A stretch of DNA of 50,646 nt from Planctomycetota bacterium (GCA_021413885.1 JAIOPM010000024.1:1-50646); one strand, 5' to 3'. Numbered from the stretch's first letter, positions 17,385-28,000 are shown. Notes: generated from the letters alone by a model not told the origin. A program made the numbers and translations.

Positions 17385-18501
17385 GTGAATAGGTGTGGCC
17401 GATGCGGCGGTAGCCTGACACGGACGAGCGAAAAGGAAGAGCCGTACGCGGCGCTCTTGGGCGTGCGAGCGCCGTGGCGGGTGGCGGATGTGGACGTGCA
17501 GGTGAGGCAAGGCGAGGGTGACGATCGTTGCGCGATCGGACCTGCGACATCCCTGCCCGAGCTGCGGGAAGGCGTGTCCTGGCTACGACACCCGTCAGCG
17601 CTCGTGGCGTCGCCTGGATACATGCCAGTTCAAGACGATCATCGAGGCCGACGGGCCTCGCGCGGAATGCGGCGAGCATGGAGTGCTGCAGATCGACGTG
17701 CCCTGGGCCGCACTGGACTCCGGTTTCACGGTGCGGATGGAGAGCCTGATCATCGACTGGCTCTTGGAGTCGAGCATCTCCGCAGTGGCTCGCCGCATGC
17801 ACCTGACGTGGGACGAGATCGACGGCGTGAAGCAGCGCGCGGTGAAGCGCGGACTCGAGCACCGCGAGATCGAAGTGATCCGACGCGTGGGGGTCGACGA
17901 GACGTCGTACCAGAAGCGCCACGAGTGCGTGACGGTCGTCAGTGACCTCGAGCGCAGCCGGGTGGTCTTTGTCGCCGATGACCGCAAGCGCGAGTCCCTC
18001 CATGGTTTCTGGAGGCGCTTGACTCCGGCACGGATCCAGCAGATCGAAGCCAGCGCGATGGAAATGTGCGCGGGCTACGTGAGCTCGACACTCGCGCACG
18101 TCGAGGACGCGCGCACGAAGATCTGCTTCGATCGCTTCCACGCCGCGCTGCGCTCGAACGACGCCGTCAACACGGTGCGCAAGCAGGAGAACCGCGAACT
18201 CGCGGCCCGAGTGGCGTATGCGCGTCGACCTCTAGCGCGATGCTTCGCCCAGGGCCGGGCGCGCGTGGGCGCTCAGAGACGCGGCGCTCACGATCCGCGA
18301 GCGCCTGTCGGGCATCGTCAACGCAATCGTGCTCGGCGTAGCCGACGCCGGCGCCGAGAGCCTCAACGCCAGGTCCAGTGGATCAAGAAGCAGGCCTGCG
18401 GCTTGCGCAACCGTGAGCACTTCCGCAACGCCATCTACTTCCACCTCGGAGGCCTCCACCTCTACCCCGGGCCCGACTCAGTTACCCGCGCAACTTTCTG
18501 A
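17385..18501 (+). pseudogene. ISL3-family transposase, frameshifted and internally deleted
   Basis: Recognisable blocks occur in order. An N-terminus with LLGVRAPWRVADVDVQV is in one frame. The zinc-binding CPSCGKACPGYDTRQRSWRR and the segments VGVDETSYQKRHE and KICFDRFHAALRSNDAV are in the next. WALRDAALTIRERLSGIVNA is in a third. The C-terminus WIKKQACGLRNREHFRNAIY returns to the second. Three shifts are needed: one extra G in 17516-17518, one between ~18225 and 18270, and one lost base near 18371. About 80-100 residues that normally separate the FDRFH and final blocks are missing. No active transposase can be made. Confidence 0.85.
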
Positions 18502-18507
18502 AGCCCC
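18481..18507 (-). repeat. ISL3 right inverted repeat
   Basis: On the minus strand it reads GGGGCTTCAGAAAGTTGCGC then GGGTAAC, the partner of 17309-17335. Confidence 0.65.
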
Positions 18508-18530
18508 CGTTTTCGAGTCCCTGGCATCGC

Positions 18531-19775
18531 TCAACCGCCGTAGCCGCGCCGCGCTTCGCTCTTCAGGAGCTCGCGCAGGAGCGAGGTGGCGTACGCACCG
18601 GAATCGAGCGCGAACGCGAGCTCGAAGTAGTCGCCCGAGTCGTCGCGGCCGGGCTGCGTCACGAGCTCGGTGAGGCGGAAGCGCAGCGGTCGGCGGCCGC
18701 CGGCGGGTTGGAGCGGGCCTTTGCGATCGAAGGTCGCGCGCTCGACGCCGAAATCGGCGAGCACCGCGGCTTCGAGCGCCGCGGCTTCGTCTGCGGGCTC
18801 GGTCATCCGCGGCCCGAAGAGCGGCCCGGTCGGAGAGATCTCGAAGCTCGCGGCGCGCGGCGCTTCGGCGGCGACGTCCATCACGCGGAAGACCGCGCCG
18901 CCGGGGTGTTTCCACGCGAGATCGCCGGCGAGCACTTGGTCGAGGCTCGCAAGTCTTTTCGCGAGCACGCCGTTGAAGAGCCACGACTGCCACGCCGAGA
19001 CGAAGAACTGCAACATGCGCCGGTCGACGGCGAAGAGCGCGCGCCGCGCGTCGCCCTTCTTGCGCGCCATCGCTCGCGCGAGACGGATCGGGTCGCGAAA
19101 ACTGCCGGGCCACGCGCTCGCGGAGGCCTCGAATTCGCCGCGCGCGAAGAGTTCGCGCGCGCGCAGCACCGGACCGCGATCGACGGCCCTAGGATCGCCG
19201 GCGATCAATGCCACCGCGCGGTCGGCGTCGTCGGCGAGCAACGCGCGACCGATCTCCCAACCGTCGCCGCGCGCGCCGAAACGTTGCTCGCCGAAGTAGT
19301 TCGGCACGCCGCGGCGCGCGAGGGTGGCGAGCACGAGCTCGACGTCGGCGAAACGCTCGCGCTCGACCTCGCGCAAGCGCAGACGAAACCGATTGCCGTA
19401 GAGGTGACCGATTCGCAGCTTGTTGCCATGGCGCGCGACCGACAGCACGGTCAACGCTTCGTCGCTGAACGTGCGCAGACGTTCGGGATCGATGTGCTCG
19501 ACCGAAATCGTCTGGCGCGTCACGCCGAGCGCATCCTTGAGCCCCGCGTACCCGACGTCGCGCGGCATGACACCGAGAGCCCGCGCGATGCGGCGTACCG
19601 CTTCCGTCGTCGTGATGCCGCGCTTCTCGATCCGCGCGTAGACGTGCGTGCCTTCGCCGACCGGCTCGTACGCCGGGATCTCGTCGACGACGAAATCCTC
19701 GAGCCGAGTCTTGTACGCGCCGCGCACCGCGCGCACGTCGGCGGTGAGGTACGGGAGTTCGTTCGCGGCGTCCAT
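18531..19775 (-). CDS. truD: tRNA pseudouridine(13) synthase TruD
   Basis: A 414-residue enzyme that converts U13 of certain tRNAs to pseudouridine. The N-terminus has KTRLEDFVVDEIPAYEP. The catalytic motif GYAGLKDALGVTRQ has Lys80-Asp81, the Asp being the expected nucleophile. The middle has LYGNRFRLRLR and VPNYFGEQRFG (FGxQRFG motif), and the TRUD insert domain with SAWQSWLFNGVLAKR lies in the second half. The length is somewhat above E. coli TruD (349 residues). TAGACT at 19786-19791 (minus strand) lies 10 nt before the ATG and there is no clear Shine-Dalgarno, so the transcript may be nearly leaderless. An ISL3 remnant ends just past its stop codon without disrupting it. Confidence 0.95.
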   Translation of the reverse strand: MDAANELPYLTADVRAVRGAYKTRLEDFVVDEIPAYEPVGEGTHVYARIEKRGITTTEAVRRIARALGVMPRDVGYAGLKDALGVTRQTISVEHIDPERLRTFSDEALTVLSVARHGNKLRIGHLYGNRFRLRLREVERERFADVELVLATLARRGVPNYFGEQRFGARGDGWEIGRALLADDADRAVALIAGDPRAVDRGPVLRARELFARGEFEASASAWPGSFRDPIRLARAMARKKGDARRALFAVDRRMLQFFVSAWQSWLFNGVLAKRLASLDQVLAGDLAWKHPGGAVFRVMDVAAEAPRAASFEISPTGPLFGPRMTEPADEAAALEAAVLADFGVERATFDRKGPLQPAGGRRPLRFRLTELVTQPGRDDSGDYFELAFALDSGAYATSLLRELLKSEARRGYGG

Positions 19776-19840
19776 GAAGCCGACGAGTCTAGCGGCGTGC
19801 GACGCATCGCCCTATGCTCCCGCGGCCTTCGGGCGCAGCG

Positions 19841-21397
19841 ATGAACCTGTGGACGATGCTCGAGCGCGCGCGCAAGCTGCATCCGCGTGTCGTTGCCGCG
19901 GTGGACGGCGCGCGACGGCTCGACTACGCGACGGTCGCGGAGCGAGCGCGAGCTCTCGCCGCGTGCCTCGCCGATCGCGGCGTGCGGCCGGGTGATCGCG
20001 TCGCGATCCTCGAACCGAACTCGCTCGAGTTCCTCGAGACGTATTTCGCGGCGGCGGGCGCGGGCGCGATCCTCTGCCCGCTCAACACGCGGCTTGCGCC
20101 GCGCGAGCTCGCCGCGATTCTCGTCGACGCCGACGCGCGCGTGCTGTTCGCGAACGGGAGCTTCGCGAGCGTCGTCGCGGCGACGCTCGCGCTCGGCACG
20201 CCGGTCGAACTCGTGATCTGGATCGGCGCGGACGGCGGACGACTCGACGACGCGCGCACGCTCCACTACGACGACGCGCTCGACGCCGATGCGCGCACGT
20301 TCCGTGCCGCGGAGGTCGGCGACGACGCGGTCGCGCAGCTCTACTACACGAGCGGCACCACCGGTCGGCCGAAGGGCGTGATGCTCACCCACCGCAATGT
20401 GTCCGAGCACGCGCTCGCGGCGATCGCCGAGCTCGGTCTCTCCGACCGCGACACGTGGGGCCACATCGCGCCGATGTTCCATCTCGCCGACGCGTGGGCG
20501 ACGTTCGCGCTCACGTGGGTCGGCGGACGGCACGTCTTCGTGCCGCGCTTCGACGAGCGGCTCGTGCTCGATGCGATCGAGCGCGAGCGCATCACGATCA
20601 CCAACTTGATCCCGACGATGCTGCAACGTCTCGTGCGCTTCGACGGCGTCGAAACCCGAGACTTCTCGAGCTTCCGTCGCATCCTCTCCGGCGGCGCGTC
20701 GATCGCGCCCGAAGTCGTGCGCCGCGTGATGGAGGTCTTTCGTTGCGAGTACGTGCAGACGTACGGCATGACGGAGACCAGTCCCTACCTGACGCTCAGC
20801 CTCCTCAAGGCGCACCTCGCCCTGCTCCCGCCCGCCGAACAATTCCGCTATCGCGCGAAGACGGGCCGCGCGTTCCTCGCGGTCGAGCTCGAGGTCGTCG
20901 GCGACGACGAGCTCCCTGTCGCGAACGACGGCGTCGCGGTCGGCGAGATCCGCGTGCGCGGCGCGACGGTGACGCCGGGGTATTGGAATCGTCCCGACGA
21001 GACGCGCGCGGCGCTCAAGGACGGTTGGCTCCGCACCGGCGACCTCGCGACGATCGACGCCGAGGGCTACGTGCAGATCGTCGATCGCAAGAAGGACCTG
21101 ATCAACACCGGCGGCGAGAAGGTGTACTCGACCGAAGTCGAGCACGCGCTCCACGAACACGCCGCCGTTCTCGAAGTCGCCGTGTACGGCGTCCCCGACG
21201 CCGAATGGGGCGAAGCGGTGCGCGCGGCGATCGTGCTGCGCGCCGGCGCGAGCGTCGACGCCGCCGAGCTCGCGCGCCATTGCCGCGAACGCCTCGCGGG
21301 CTTCAAGGTGCCGCGCGTGTTCGAGTTCCTCGACGAACTGCCGAAGACCGGCACCGGCAAGATCACGAAGCTCGCGTTGCGCGAACGCGCGAAGTGA
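19841..21397 (+). CDS. AMP-forming acyl-CoA synthetase / AMP-dependent ligase
   Basis: A 518-residue adenylate-forming enzyme that activates a carboxylic acid with ATP and then forms a CoA thioester. Seen are the P-loop-like motif YYTSGTTGRPKG (168-179), the core motif YGMTETSP (~308), WLRTGDLATIDAEGY and DRKKDLINTGGEKV, and the C-terminal catalytic Lys region PKTGTGKITK. The length and motif order fit medium- or long-chain fatty acyl-CoA ligases; the chain length cannot be told. ATG 19841 fits the conserved N-terminus; an upstream Met at 19814 adds residues not typical of the family. It is divergent from truD, with a possible -10 TATGCT at 19813-19818. Confidence 0.9.
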   Translation: MNLWTMLERARKLHPRVVAAVDGARRLDYATVAERARALAACLADRGVRPGDRVAILEPNSLEFLETYFAAAGAGAILCPLNTRLAPRELAAILVDADARVLFANGSFASVVAATLALGTPVELVIWIGADGGRLDDARTLHYDDALDADARTFRAAEVGDDAVAQLYYTSGTTGRPKGVMLTHRNVSEHALAAIAELGLSDRDTWGHIAPMFHLADAWATFALTWVGGRHVFVPRFDERLVLDAIERERITITNLIPTMLQRLVRFDGVETRDFSSFRRILSGGASIAPEVVRRVMEVFRCEYVQTYGMTETSPYLTLSLLKAHLALLPPAEQFRYRAKTGRAFLAVELEVVGDDELPVANDGVAVGEIRVRGATVTPGYWNRPDETRAALKDGWLRTGDLATIDAEGYVQIVDRKKDLINTGGEKVYSTEVEHALHEHAAVLEVAVYGVPDAEWGEAVRAAIVLRAGASVDAAELARHCRERLAGFKVPRVFEFLDELPKTGTGKITKLALRERAK

Positions 21398-21418
21398 AGC
21401 GCACGCGCCGCGCCGAAC

Positions 21419-22339
21419 TCAGATCGGGTAGATGATGAAGTCGTCGTGGACTTCTTGGTGCGGCGCGGCCTGCATGCCGAGGACTCCGTTCAGGAGCTCG
21501 AGCAACTGCTTGCGCCGCAGTTGCAGCACATGCTCGTTCGGGTGGAACTTCGAACCGAGCGGGAACTGCTGTCCCGCGACGTTCTGCATCTCGATGTGGT
21601 TGCCGAGCACGTAGTTCACCGGGTTGAGCGCGGTGAAGTCGACGAGGCGTTGGATGCTCGCCACGTACGCCGGGAAGTCGGAGATGTAGAGACGTCCCGG
21701 GTAGAGCGTGTCGCCCGTCTGCAGGATGCGCGTGTTGCGGTCGTAGAACGCGAGGTGCGCCGGGTGGTGGCCGGGGATCGCGAGCACGTCGAGCACGCGG
21801 TTGCCGAGGTCGTACGTGACGGCCTGCGTCGGCCAGTTGGTGAAGCCGAAGAACGTCTGCACGGCGGCGACGCTGGTGCCGACGACGGTCGTGTTCGGTT
21901 TGCCGATGAACTGCGCGTCGCCCGCGACGTGATCGCCGTGCGAGTGCGTGTGCGCGACGACGAGATCGATCGAGGCTTGGCCGTGCGCAACGAGCCAACC
22001 GTCGATCACTCGCTTGACCGTCGCGTACACCGGAACCGGCGGAGTCGCGACCGCGCCCGTGTCGAGCAACAACACCTTGCTCGTTCCGAAGAACAGGTAG
22101 AGGAACGGTCCCTCGAAGTCCGTGCACATCGACTGACGCAGGATGTAGGTGTCCGCGTCGAACTGGTGGATCTGGAACGCGGGCTCGGTCGGGCAGTTCG
22201 CGCCGTTGATCCACGTCGGGAACGGCGCGGGCGCGACGGCGAGCGCAGTCGATTCGGAGATCGGCGCGAAGGACGGCGCAATCGTCACGCACGCGAGCGA
22301 AGCGAGTGCAAAGGTCGAAGCGCGGAGGAAGTGGAGCAT
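21419..22339 (-). CDS. Secreted metallo-beta-lactamase-fold hydrolase
   Basis: A 306-residue exported protein with a signal peptide (~1-22) and an MBL fold. The zinc motif is HTHSHGDH (residues 130-137; ligands His132, His134, Asp136, His137). Further metal-site segments are IPGHHPAHLAFYD and TGDTLYPGRLY, which resemble subclass B3-like and other secreted MBL hydrolases. The substrate cannot be inferred; resistance to beta-lactams should not be assumed. It converges on the acyl-CoA synthetase gene (21-nt gap). A promoter candidate on the minus strand is TTCCCG (22421-22426), 18 nt, TAGACT (22397-22402). Confidence 0.85.
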   Translation of the reverse strand: MLHFLRASTFALASLACVTIAPSFAPISESTALAVAPAPFPTWINGANCPTEPAFQIHQFDADTYILRQSMCTDFEGPFLYLFFGTSKVLLLDTGAVATPPVPVYATVKRVIDGWLVAHGQASIDLVVAHTHSHGDHVAGDAQFIGKPNTTVVGTSVAAVQTFFGFTNWPTQAVTYDLGNRVLDVLAIPGHHPAHLAFYDRNTRILQTGDTLYPGRLYISDFPAYVASIQRLVDFTALNPVNYVLGNHIEMQNVAGQQFPLGSKFHPNEHVLQLRRKQLLELLNGVLGMQAAPHQEVHDDFIIYPI

Positions 22340-22460
22340 GGTGCGGATCCGTGCGTGGCTCGAGGTGAACGAAGCGTGTCGACGAGACGAGCACGGAGTC
22401 TACGGCACGAACGACCGTGCCGGGAACGTTACGGCGAGGTTGCCAAAGCTCCGGCCGAGC

Positions 22461-22489
22461 TTGGCGCTCCCGAACCCGCGCAGTAGTGT
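22461..22489 (+). promoter_or_regulatory. Promoter of the RND efflux operon
   Basis: TTGGCG (22461-22466), 17 nt, TAGTGT (22484-22489). The -10 ends 8 nt before GTG 22498, so the mRNA is predicted to be leaderless or nearly so. Confidence 0.6.
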
Positions 22490-22497
22490 TCCGCGGC

Positions 22498-23910
22498 GTG
22501 CGATCTCTCGTCGGTGCGCGGATCGGTGTGCGGATGCGCGCGTGGGGAGCGTGCACGCTCGTTCTCGGCGTGTCCGGCTGCGCGACCTACCACGCGGCGC
22601 CCCTCGACCCCGCGCGTGCGGAGCGCGAGCTCGCCGCGCGCTCGCTCGACGATCCCGACCTCACGGTCTTCGCGCGGCAACTCTCCGGAAGCGACGCGCC
22701 GTTCCCGCCGGCCGTGTGGACCGTCGATCAGCTCGAACTCGCCGCGCTCTACCTGCGCGCCGAACTGCGCGAAGCGCTCGCTCACGACGCGGTCGCCGCG
22801 GCGGCGATCGACGTCGCAGACCAACGTCCGAATCCGAGTCTCGCGCTCGCGGTCGAACGCGTCGGCAACTCGGGGAGCGACTCCGCGCCGTGGTTGTTCG
22901 GTGCGACGCCTTCGTGGACGTTCGAGACGGCGGACAAGCGCGAGCTGCGCGTCTCGGCGGCCGAGATCGAGCGCGAGAAGTCGCGCGTCGCGGTCGAGCG
23001 CACGGCGCGGCGGCTCGCCGCGGAAGTCGAGGCCGCCTGCGCGGGCGTCGAGTCCGCGCGGCGAGTCAGCGCGAGCGCACGAACGGCCGCCGAGTCGAGC
23101 GTCGCGCGCGCGACGCTCTTGCGCCGCCTCGTCGCAGCCGGCGAACTCGCGGGGCCCGACGCGACCGCGGCGGAACTCGCGGCGAGCGAAGCCGCGCTCG
23201 AGGTCGAACGCGCGCGCAGCGAAGAAGCGGCGGCGACGCATGCGCTCGCGCGAGCGATCGGCGTCGATCCGTCGGCGCTCGCGAGCCTGAACCTCGATCC
23301 GACGCGCGAGCTGCCTCCCGCGCCGAGCTCCGGCGACGCACGCGCTCTCGGCCTGCACGCACGCACCGAGTTGCGCGACGCCGCGCTCGGCTTCGAGGCC
23401 GCCGACGTCGAGCTGCGCCGCGCGGTCGCGAGCCAATATCCCGACGTCCAACTCTCGCCGGGCTTCACGTGGGATCAAGGCGAGCGCAAGTTCGCGCTCG
23501 GTGTCTCATTCGAGCTGCCGCTCTTCGACGACCATCGCAGCGCGATCGCGCTCGCGTCCGCGCGCCGCGAGGAAGCGCGTGCGAGCTTCGCGACCGTCCA
23601 AGAAGACGTGATCGCCGAGATCGAAGCGCGGCGTTCCGACTACGAGCGCGCCCAAGTCGAACTCGACCTCGCGCGCCGCGCGGCGGTCGCCCGCGACGCG
23701 CGCACGAACGCAGCACGCGCGCGTGTCGCTGCCGGTGAAGCGGATCGGCTCGAGGAGCTCGATCTCGTCTTCGAAGCGGCGCGCGCCGACGTCGACCTCG
23801 CGCGCGCGGAGCAACGGGCTCGCACGGCGCGCATCGAACTCGAGCGAGCACTCGGCCGGCGTCTCGACGCCGTCCTGAAGAACGAGCACGACTCGGGAGA
23901 ACCGCAATGA
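22498..23910 (+). CDS. TolC/CusC-like outer-membrane efflux lipoprotein
   Basis: A 470-residue outer-membrane factor made of two repeated halves of long Ala/Arg/Glu helices. Examples are the segment FETADKRELRVSAAEIEREK and, in the second half, VSFELPLFDDHRSAIALASA, a characteristic efflux-protein motif. The signal ends in GVSGC, a lipobox. GTG 22498 was chosen because of the promoter at 22461-22489; ATG 22534 would still keep the lipobox. It overlaps the adaptor gene by 4 nt (ATGA). With the next two genes it forms a complete tripartite RND pump. Confidence 0.85.
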   Translation: MRSLVGARIGVRMRAWGACTLVLGVSGCATYHAAPLDPARAERELAARSLDDPDLTVFARQLSGSDAPFPPAVWTVDQLELAALYLRAELREALAHDAVAAAAIDVADQRPNPSLALAVERVGNSGSDSAPWLFGATPSWTFETADKRELRVSAAEIEREKSRVAVERTARRLAAEVEAACAGVESARRVSASARTAAESSVARATLLRRLVAAGELAGPDATAAELAASEAALEVERARSEEAAATHALARAIGVDPSALASLNLDPTRELPPAPSSGDARALGLHARTELRDAALGFEAADVELRRAVASQYPDVQLSPGFTWDQGERKFALGVSFELPLFDDHRSAIALASARREEARASFATVQEDVIAEIEARRSDYERAQVELDLARRAAVARDARTNAARARVAAGEADRLEELDLVFEAARADVDLARAEQRARTARIELERALGRRLDAVLKNEHDSGEPQ

Positions 23911-25070
23911 ACCAACGCGTCGCGATCGGACTCGGGCTCGGACTCCTCGTACTTGCGTGCGCGAAGGAGGACGAACACGCTGCCGACGCAGGCCACGCCG
24001 CGGTCGCTGCGGCCAACGTGCTCGGCGCGGACCTCGAGCAAGCGCTCGCGCTCGGTCTCGCGCAGGCGGTGGAGTTCGACGCCGCGCCGTCGATCGAAAC
24101 GTGGGGCCGCGTGATCGTCGATCCCGGCGCGCGCTTCACGCTGCGCGCTCCGCTCGCCGGCACGTTGCACGCCGAACATTGGCCGACTCCCGGCGTCGTG
24201 CTCGCGCCGACCGAGAACTTCGCGTCGATCGAGCCGCGGCTCGGCGCGGTCGAGCGCGTCGACCTCGCCGCGCGGCGCGCCGACGTCGAACGCGATCGCG
24301 CGAAGGCGCAGTCCGAGCTCGAGAACGCGGAGCACACGCTCGCGCGCTCCGTCGCACTCAACGCCGACGCCAAGGCGGTCTCCGATCGCGCGCTCGAGGA
24401 AGCGCGCACGCGCGTCGCGACGTTGCGGGCCGAGATCGCGAACGCCGTCGAGCGCGCTGGTGCGCTCGCGGTCGACACCGGCGCGCTTTCCGCGACGCTC
24501 GCGCTGCCGCGCGGCGGCGAAGTGCTCGATGTGTTCGCGCGTCCGGCGGAATCCGTCGACGCGGGCGCGGCGTTGCTCGAGCTCGCGGACCTTTCTCATC
24601 CGCTGATCGAAGTCCAAGTGCCGCTCGGCGCGCGCCTCGTCGGCGACGAAGCGACGGTGGCTTCGCTGCGCGACGGCGAGCACGCGTTCCACGCCGTCGT
24701 CGAAACGCACGTCGCGAGCGGCGCGCCGACCGCGGGCGAAGTGCTGCGCCTGCGCGTCGACGCCGCGGCGCCGTTGCGCCCCGGCGAGCCGATCGTCGCG
24801 CGGTTCCAAGCGGCGGGCGCGGCGCTGCACGGCGTCGAACTCCCCCGCTCGTCGCTCGTTCGCCTGGCCGGCAAGACGTGGGTCTACGTCCGCGACGGCG
24901 AACGCGGTTTCGAGCGCGTCGAAGTCGTGCTCGCGTCGGAGACGCGCGACGGCTGGCTCACCACGACCGAACGCGTGCGCGGCGCCGAACTCGTCGTGCG
25001 CGGCGCGCAGAGTCTGCTCTCGACCGAACTCCTGGCGCGCGCCGGCGGCAGCGGCGGCGAAGAGGAATAA
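23907..25070 (+). CDS. RND efflux periplasmic adaptor (CusB/CzcB-like)
   Basis: A 387-residue membrane-fusion lipoprotein (lipobox VLAC near residue 18). A His/Glu/Asp-rich stretch follows (EDEHAADAGHAA), of the kind seen in metal-efflux adaptors. Next come the first lipoyl half with GRVIVDPGARFTLRAPLAGT, a shorter helical hairpin (~110-185), the second lipoyl half ALPRGGEVLDVFARPAESVD and beta-barrel domains. Its coiled hairpin is much shorter than in the ABC-linked adaptor at 9.1 kb. It overlaps the outer-membrane gene by 4 nt and sits 3 nt before the pump gene. Confidence 0.88.
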   Translation: MNQRVAIGLGLGLLVLACAKEDEHAADAGHAAVAAANVLGADLEQALALGLAQAVEFDAAPSIETWGRVIVDPGARFTLRAPLAGTLHAEHWPTPGVVLAPTENFASIEPRLGAVERVDLAARRADVERDRAKAQSELENAEHTLARSVALNADAKAVSDRALEEARTRVATLRAEIANAVERAGALAVDTGALSATLALPRGGEVLDVFARPAESVDAGAALLELADLSHPLIEVQVPLGARLVGDEATVASLRDGEHAFHAVVETHVASGAPTAGEVLRLRVDAAAPLRPGEPIVARFQAAGAALHGVELPRSSLVRLAGKTWVYVRDGERGFERVEVVLASETRDGWLTTTERVRGAELVVRGAQSLLSTELLARAGGSGGEEE

Positions 25071-25073
25071 CGC

Positions 25074-28000
25074 GTGCTGCAAGCGCTGGTCGCTTCCTCC
25101 CTGCGCCTGCGCGGCGTCGTCCTGGCGCTCGCGTGCGTGTTGCTCGCGGTCGGCGCGTGGGATTCGCTGCACGCGCGGCTCGACGTCTTCCCCGACTTCG
25201 TGCCGCCCGAAGTCGTGATCCAAACCGAAGCGCCGGGTTGGTCGGCCGAGCACGTCGAAGCGTTGGTGACGCGGCCGCTCGAAGCGGCGGTCGGCGGCAC
25301 GGTCGGGCTCGAGGACTTGCGGTCGACGTCGATCCAAGGGCTCTCGATCCTGACCGCCGTCTTCCGCGACGGCACCGATGTCTTTCGCGCGCGGCAGATG
25401 CTCGCCGAGCTCGTCGCGTCCGCGCAGAGCTCGCTGCCGGTCGGCGTGCACGCGCCGCGTCTGACGCCGTTGACGTCGGCGACGATGGACCTGCTGAAGA
25501 TCGGCCTGCAGTCCGAGACGTTGTCGCCGCTCGAGCTGCGGCGCTACGCGCAGTGGACGCTGCGTCCCGCGTTGCTCGCGATCGAAGGCGTCGCGGGAAC
25601 GAGCGTGTTCGGCGGCGAAGTCGAGCGCCTCGAGATCCAAGTTCTCCCTGAGCGCCTCGAGGCGTTCGAACTCTCGCTCGCCGACGTCGTCGCCGCGGCG
25701 CGCAACGCGACCGGCGTGCGCGGCGCGGGCTTCGTCGAGAACGACAACCAACGGATCGTCGTACGCACCGAGGGGCAGAGCCTCGAGCCCGACGAACTCG
25801 CGCGCGCCGTCGTCGCGCGGCGCGACGGAACCAGCGTGACGCTCGGCGACGTCGCGCACGTCGTGCTCGCTGCCGAGCCCAAGTTCGGCGACGCGCTGAT
25901 CCAGGGCAAGCCCGGCGTGTTGTTGACGATGCTCTCGCAGTACGGCGCGAACACGATGGAGGTCACCGAACGCGTCGAGCGCGCCCTCGACGAACTCGCG
26001 CCCGCGATGCGCGAGGCCGGGATCGATTGCCTGCCGCGTCTGCACCGTCCGGCGACGTTCGTCGAGCACGCGATCGCCAACTTGCGCGACTCGTTGCTCG
26101 TCGGCGCGGCGTTGGTGGTCGCGGTGCTCTTCCTCTTCCTTTACGACCTGCGCACCGCGTTGGTGTCGCTCGCGGCGATCCCGCTGTCGCTGGCCGCGGC
26201 GGTCGTCGTGATGCACCGCTTCGGTGTCACGCTCAACACGATCACGCTCGGCGGGCTCGCGATCGCGCTCGGCGAGGTCGTCGACGACGCGATCATCGAC
26301 GTCGAGAACATCTGCCGGCGTCTGCGCGAGAACCGAGACGCCGCCGCGCCGCGGTCCGCGTTCGACGTCGTGCTCGCGGCGTCGCTCGAAGTGCGCGGTT
26401 CGGTCGTGTACGCGACGTTGATCGTCGTCCTCGTCTTCATCCCGGTGTTGACGATGAGCGGTCTGCAAGGGCGCATGTTCGCGCCGCTCGGGGTCGCGTA
26501 CGTGCTCGCGGTGCTCGCGTCGTTGGTCGTCGCGTTGACGGTGACGCCGGCGATGTGCCTCGGGCTCTTCGCGTCGGGCAAGATCTCGCAGCGCGAGTTC
26601 CCGTTGCTCGCGTGGGCGCGCGCGGCGTACGGACGTCTGCTCGCGCGTGTCGCGCGGCACGTCGTGCTCGCGTCGCTCGCGGCGTTGGCGCTCGCGTTGT
26701 GGGCGGCGTCGCTCGTGCCGAAGCTCGGCGGCGATCTCTTGCCCGATTTCCGCGAGGGTCACTTCGTGCTCCACGCGACGGCGACGCCGGGGACTTCGCT
26801 CACGGAGATGAAGCGGCTCGGCGCGTTGATCTCCGAGCGCCTGCTCGCCGACCCGCGCATCGCGACCGTCGAACAACAGATCGGCCGCGCGGAACTCGGC
26901 GAGGATCCGTGGGGTCCGAACCGCAGCGAGTTCCACGTCGAACTCGCACCGGTCTCCCCCGCCGAGGAGACCGAAGTCGCGGCGAAGATCCGCGAGGTGC
27001 TCGGCTCGATCCCCGGCATCTCGTACGACGTGCTGACCTTCCTCGGCGATCGCATCGGCGAGACGATCACCGGCGAGACCGCCGCGGTCGTCGTCAGCGT
27101 GTTCGGCGACGATCTCGAGCTGCTCGACGCGAAGGGCCGCGAAGTCGCGCGCGAACTCGGCGCGGTGCGCGGTGCGGTCGACGTGCAGCTCGCGGCGCCG
27201 GCCGGTTTGCCCGAGATCGAAGCGCGTCTACGGCCCGAGCGTCTGGCCGCGTTCGGTTTCACGCCGACCGAAGTCCTCGACGCGGTCGAGACCGCGTTCC
27301 AGGGCGTGATCGTCGCGCAAGCGTTTCGCGCCGATCGCGCGGTCGACATCGCGGTCGTGCTCGATCCCGCGCGCAGGCGCGAGCCGGAGTCCGTCGCCGC
27401 GCTGCGCGTGAAGAGCAGCGAAGGCGTCGAGGTGCCGCTCGGCGAACTCGCCGACGTCGCCCTGACGCAAGGTCGTTCGGCGGTGCTGCACGACGGAGGT
27501 CGGCGGCGCCAGACGGTGACGTGCAACGTCGTCGGCCGCGACGTGACGTCGTTCGTCGACGAAGCGCGCGCGCGGATCGCGAAGGCGGTCGAATTGCCGC
27601 GCGGGACCTACGTGCGATTCGGCGGCGAGGCCGAGGCGCGCGCGGAGGCGAGCCGCGAGCTCGCGTTGCACGCCTCGTTGACGTTGGTCGGCGTGCTGCT
27701 GCTCCTGTCGCTCGCGCTCGGCCACGGACGCAACCTCGCGCTCGTGTTGCTGAACCTGCCGTTCGCGTTGCTCGGCGGCGTGGTCGCGGCGTGGCTCGGG
27801 AGCGGCTCGTTGACGCTCGGCGCGTTGGTCGGCTTCGTGACGCTCTTCGGCATCACGACGCGCAACTCGATCATGTTGCTCTCGCACTTCCGCCATCTCG
27901 TCGAACGCGAAGGCTGCACGTGGAACCTCGAGACCGCGCTGCGCGGCGCGCGCGAGCGTTTCGCGCCGATCGTGATGACGGCGACGGTGACCGGCCTCGC

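Larger units (their letters stand above)
17309..18507 (+). mobile_element. Decayed ISL3-family insertion sequence
   Basis: About 1.2 kb bounded by imperfect inverted repeats: 17309-17335 against 18481-18507, about 22 of 27 positions complementary (outer ends GGCGCTTCAG and GGGGCTTCAG). The internal transposase is broken. Intact ISL3 elements are usually 1.3-1.5 kb, so this copy has lost internal sequence. No 8-bp target duplication is visible (flanks CCCGAACT and CGTTTTCG), consistent with age or rearrangement. The right end is only 23 bp from the truD stop codon. Confidence 0.75.

Noticed and set aside
17301..18515. 8-bp target-site duplication of the ISL3 element
   Set aside because: The two flanks (CCCGAACT and CGTTTTCG) do not match.
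21419..22339. Antibiotic-resistance beta-lactamase
   Set aside because: The metallo-beta-lactamase fold alone is shared by many hydrolases; nothing specific to beta-lactams is visible.
23640..26936. 1098-codon open frame on the minus strand
   Set aside because: Arg/His/Asp-rich and repetitive, antisense to the RND operon; a typical high-GC shadow frame.
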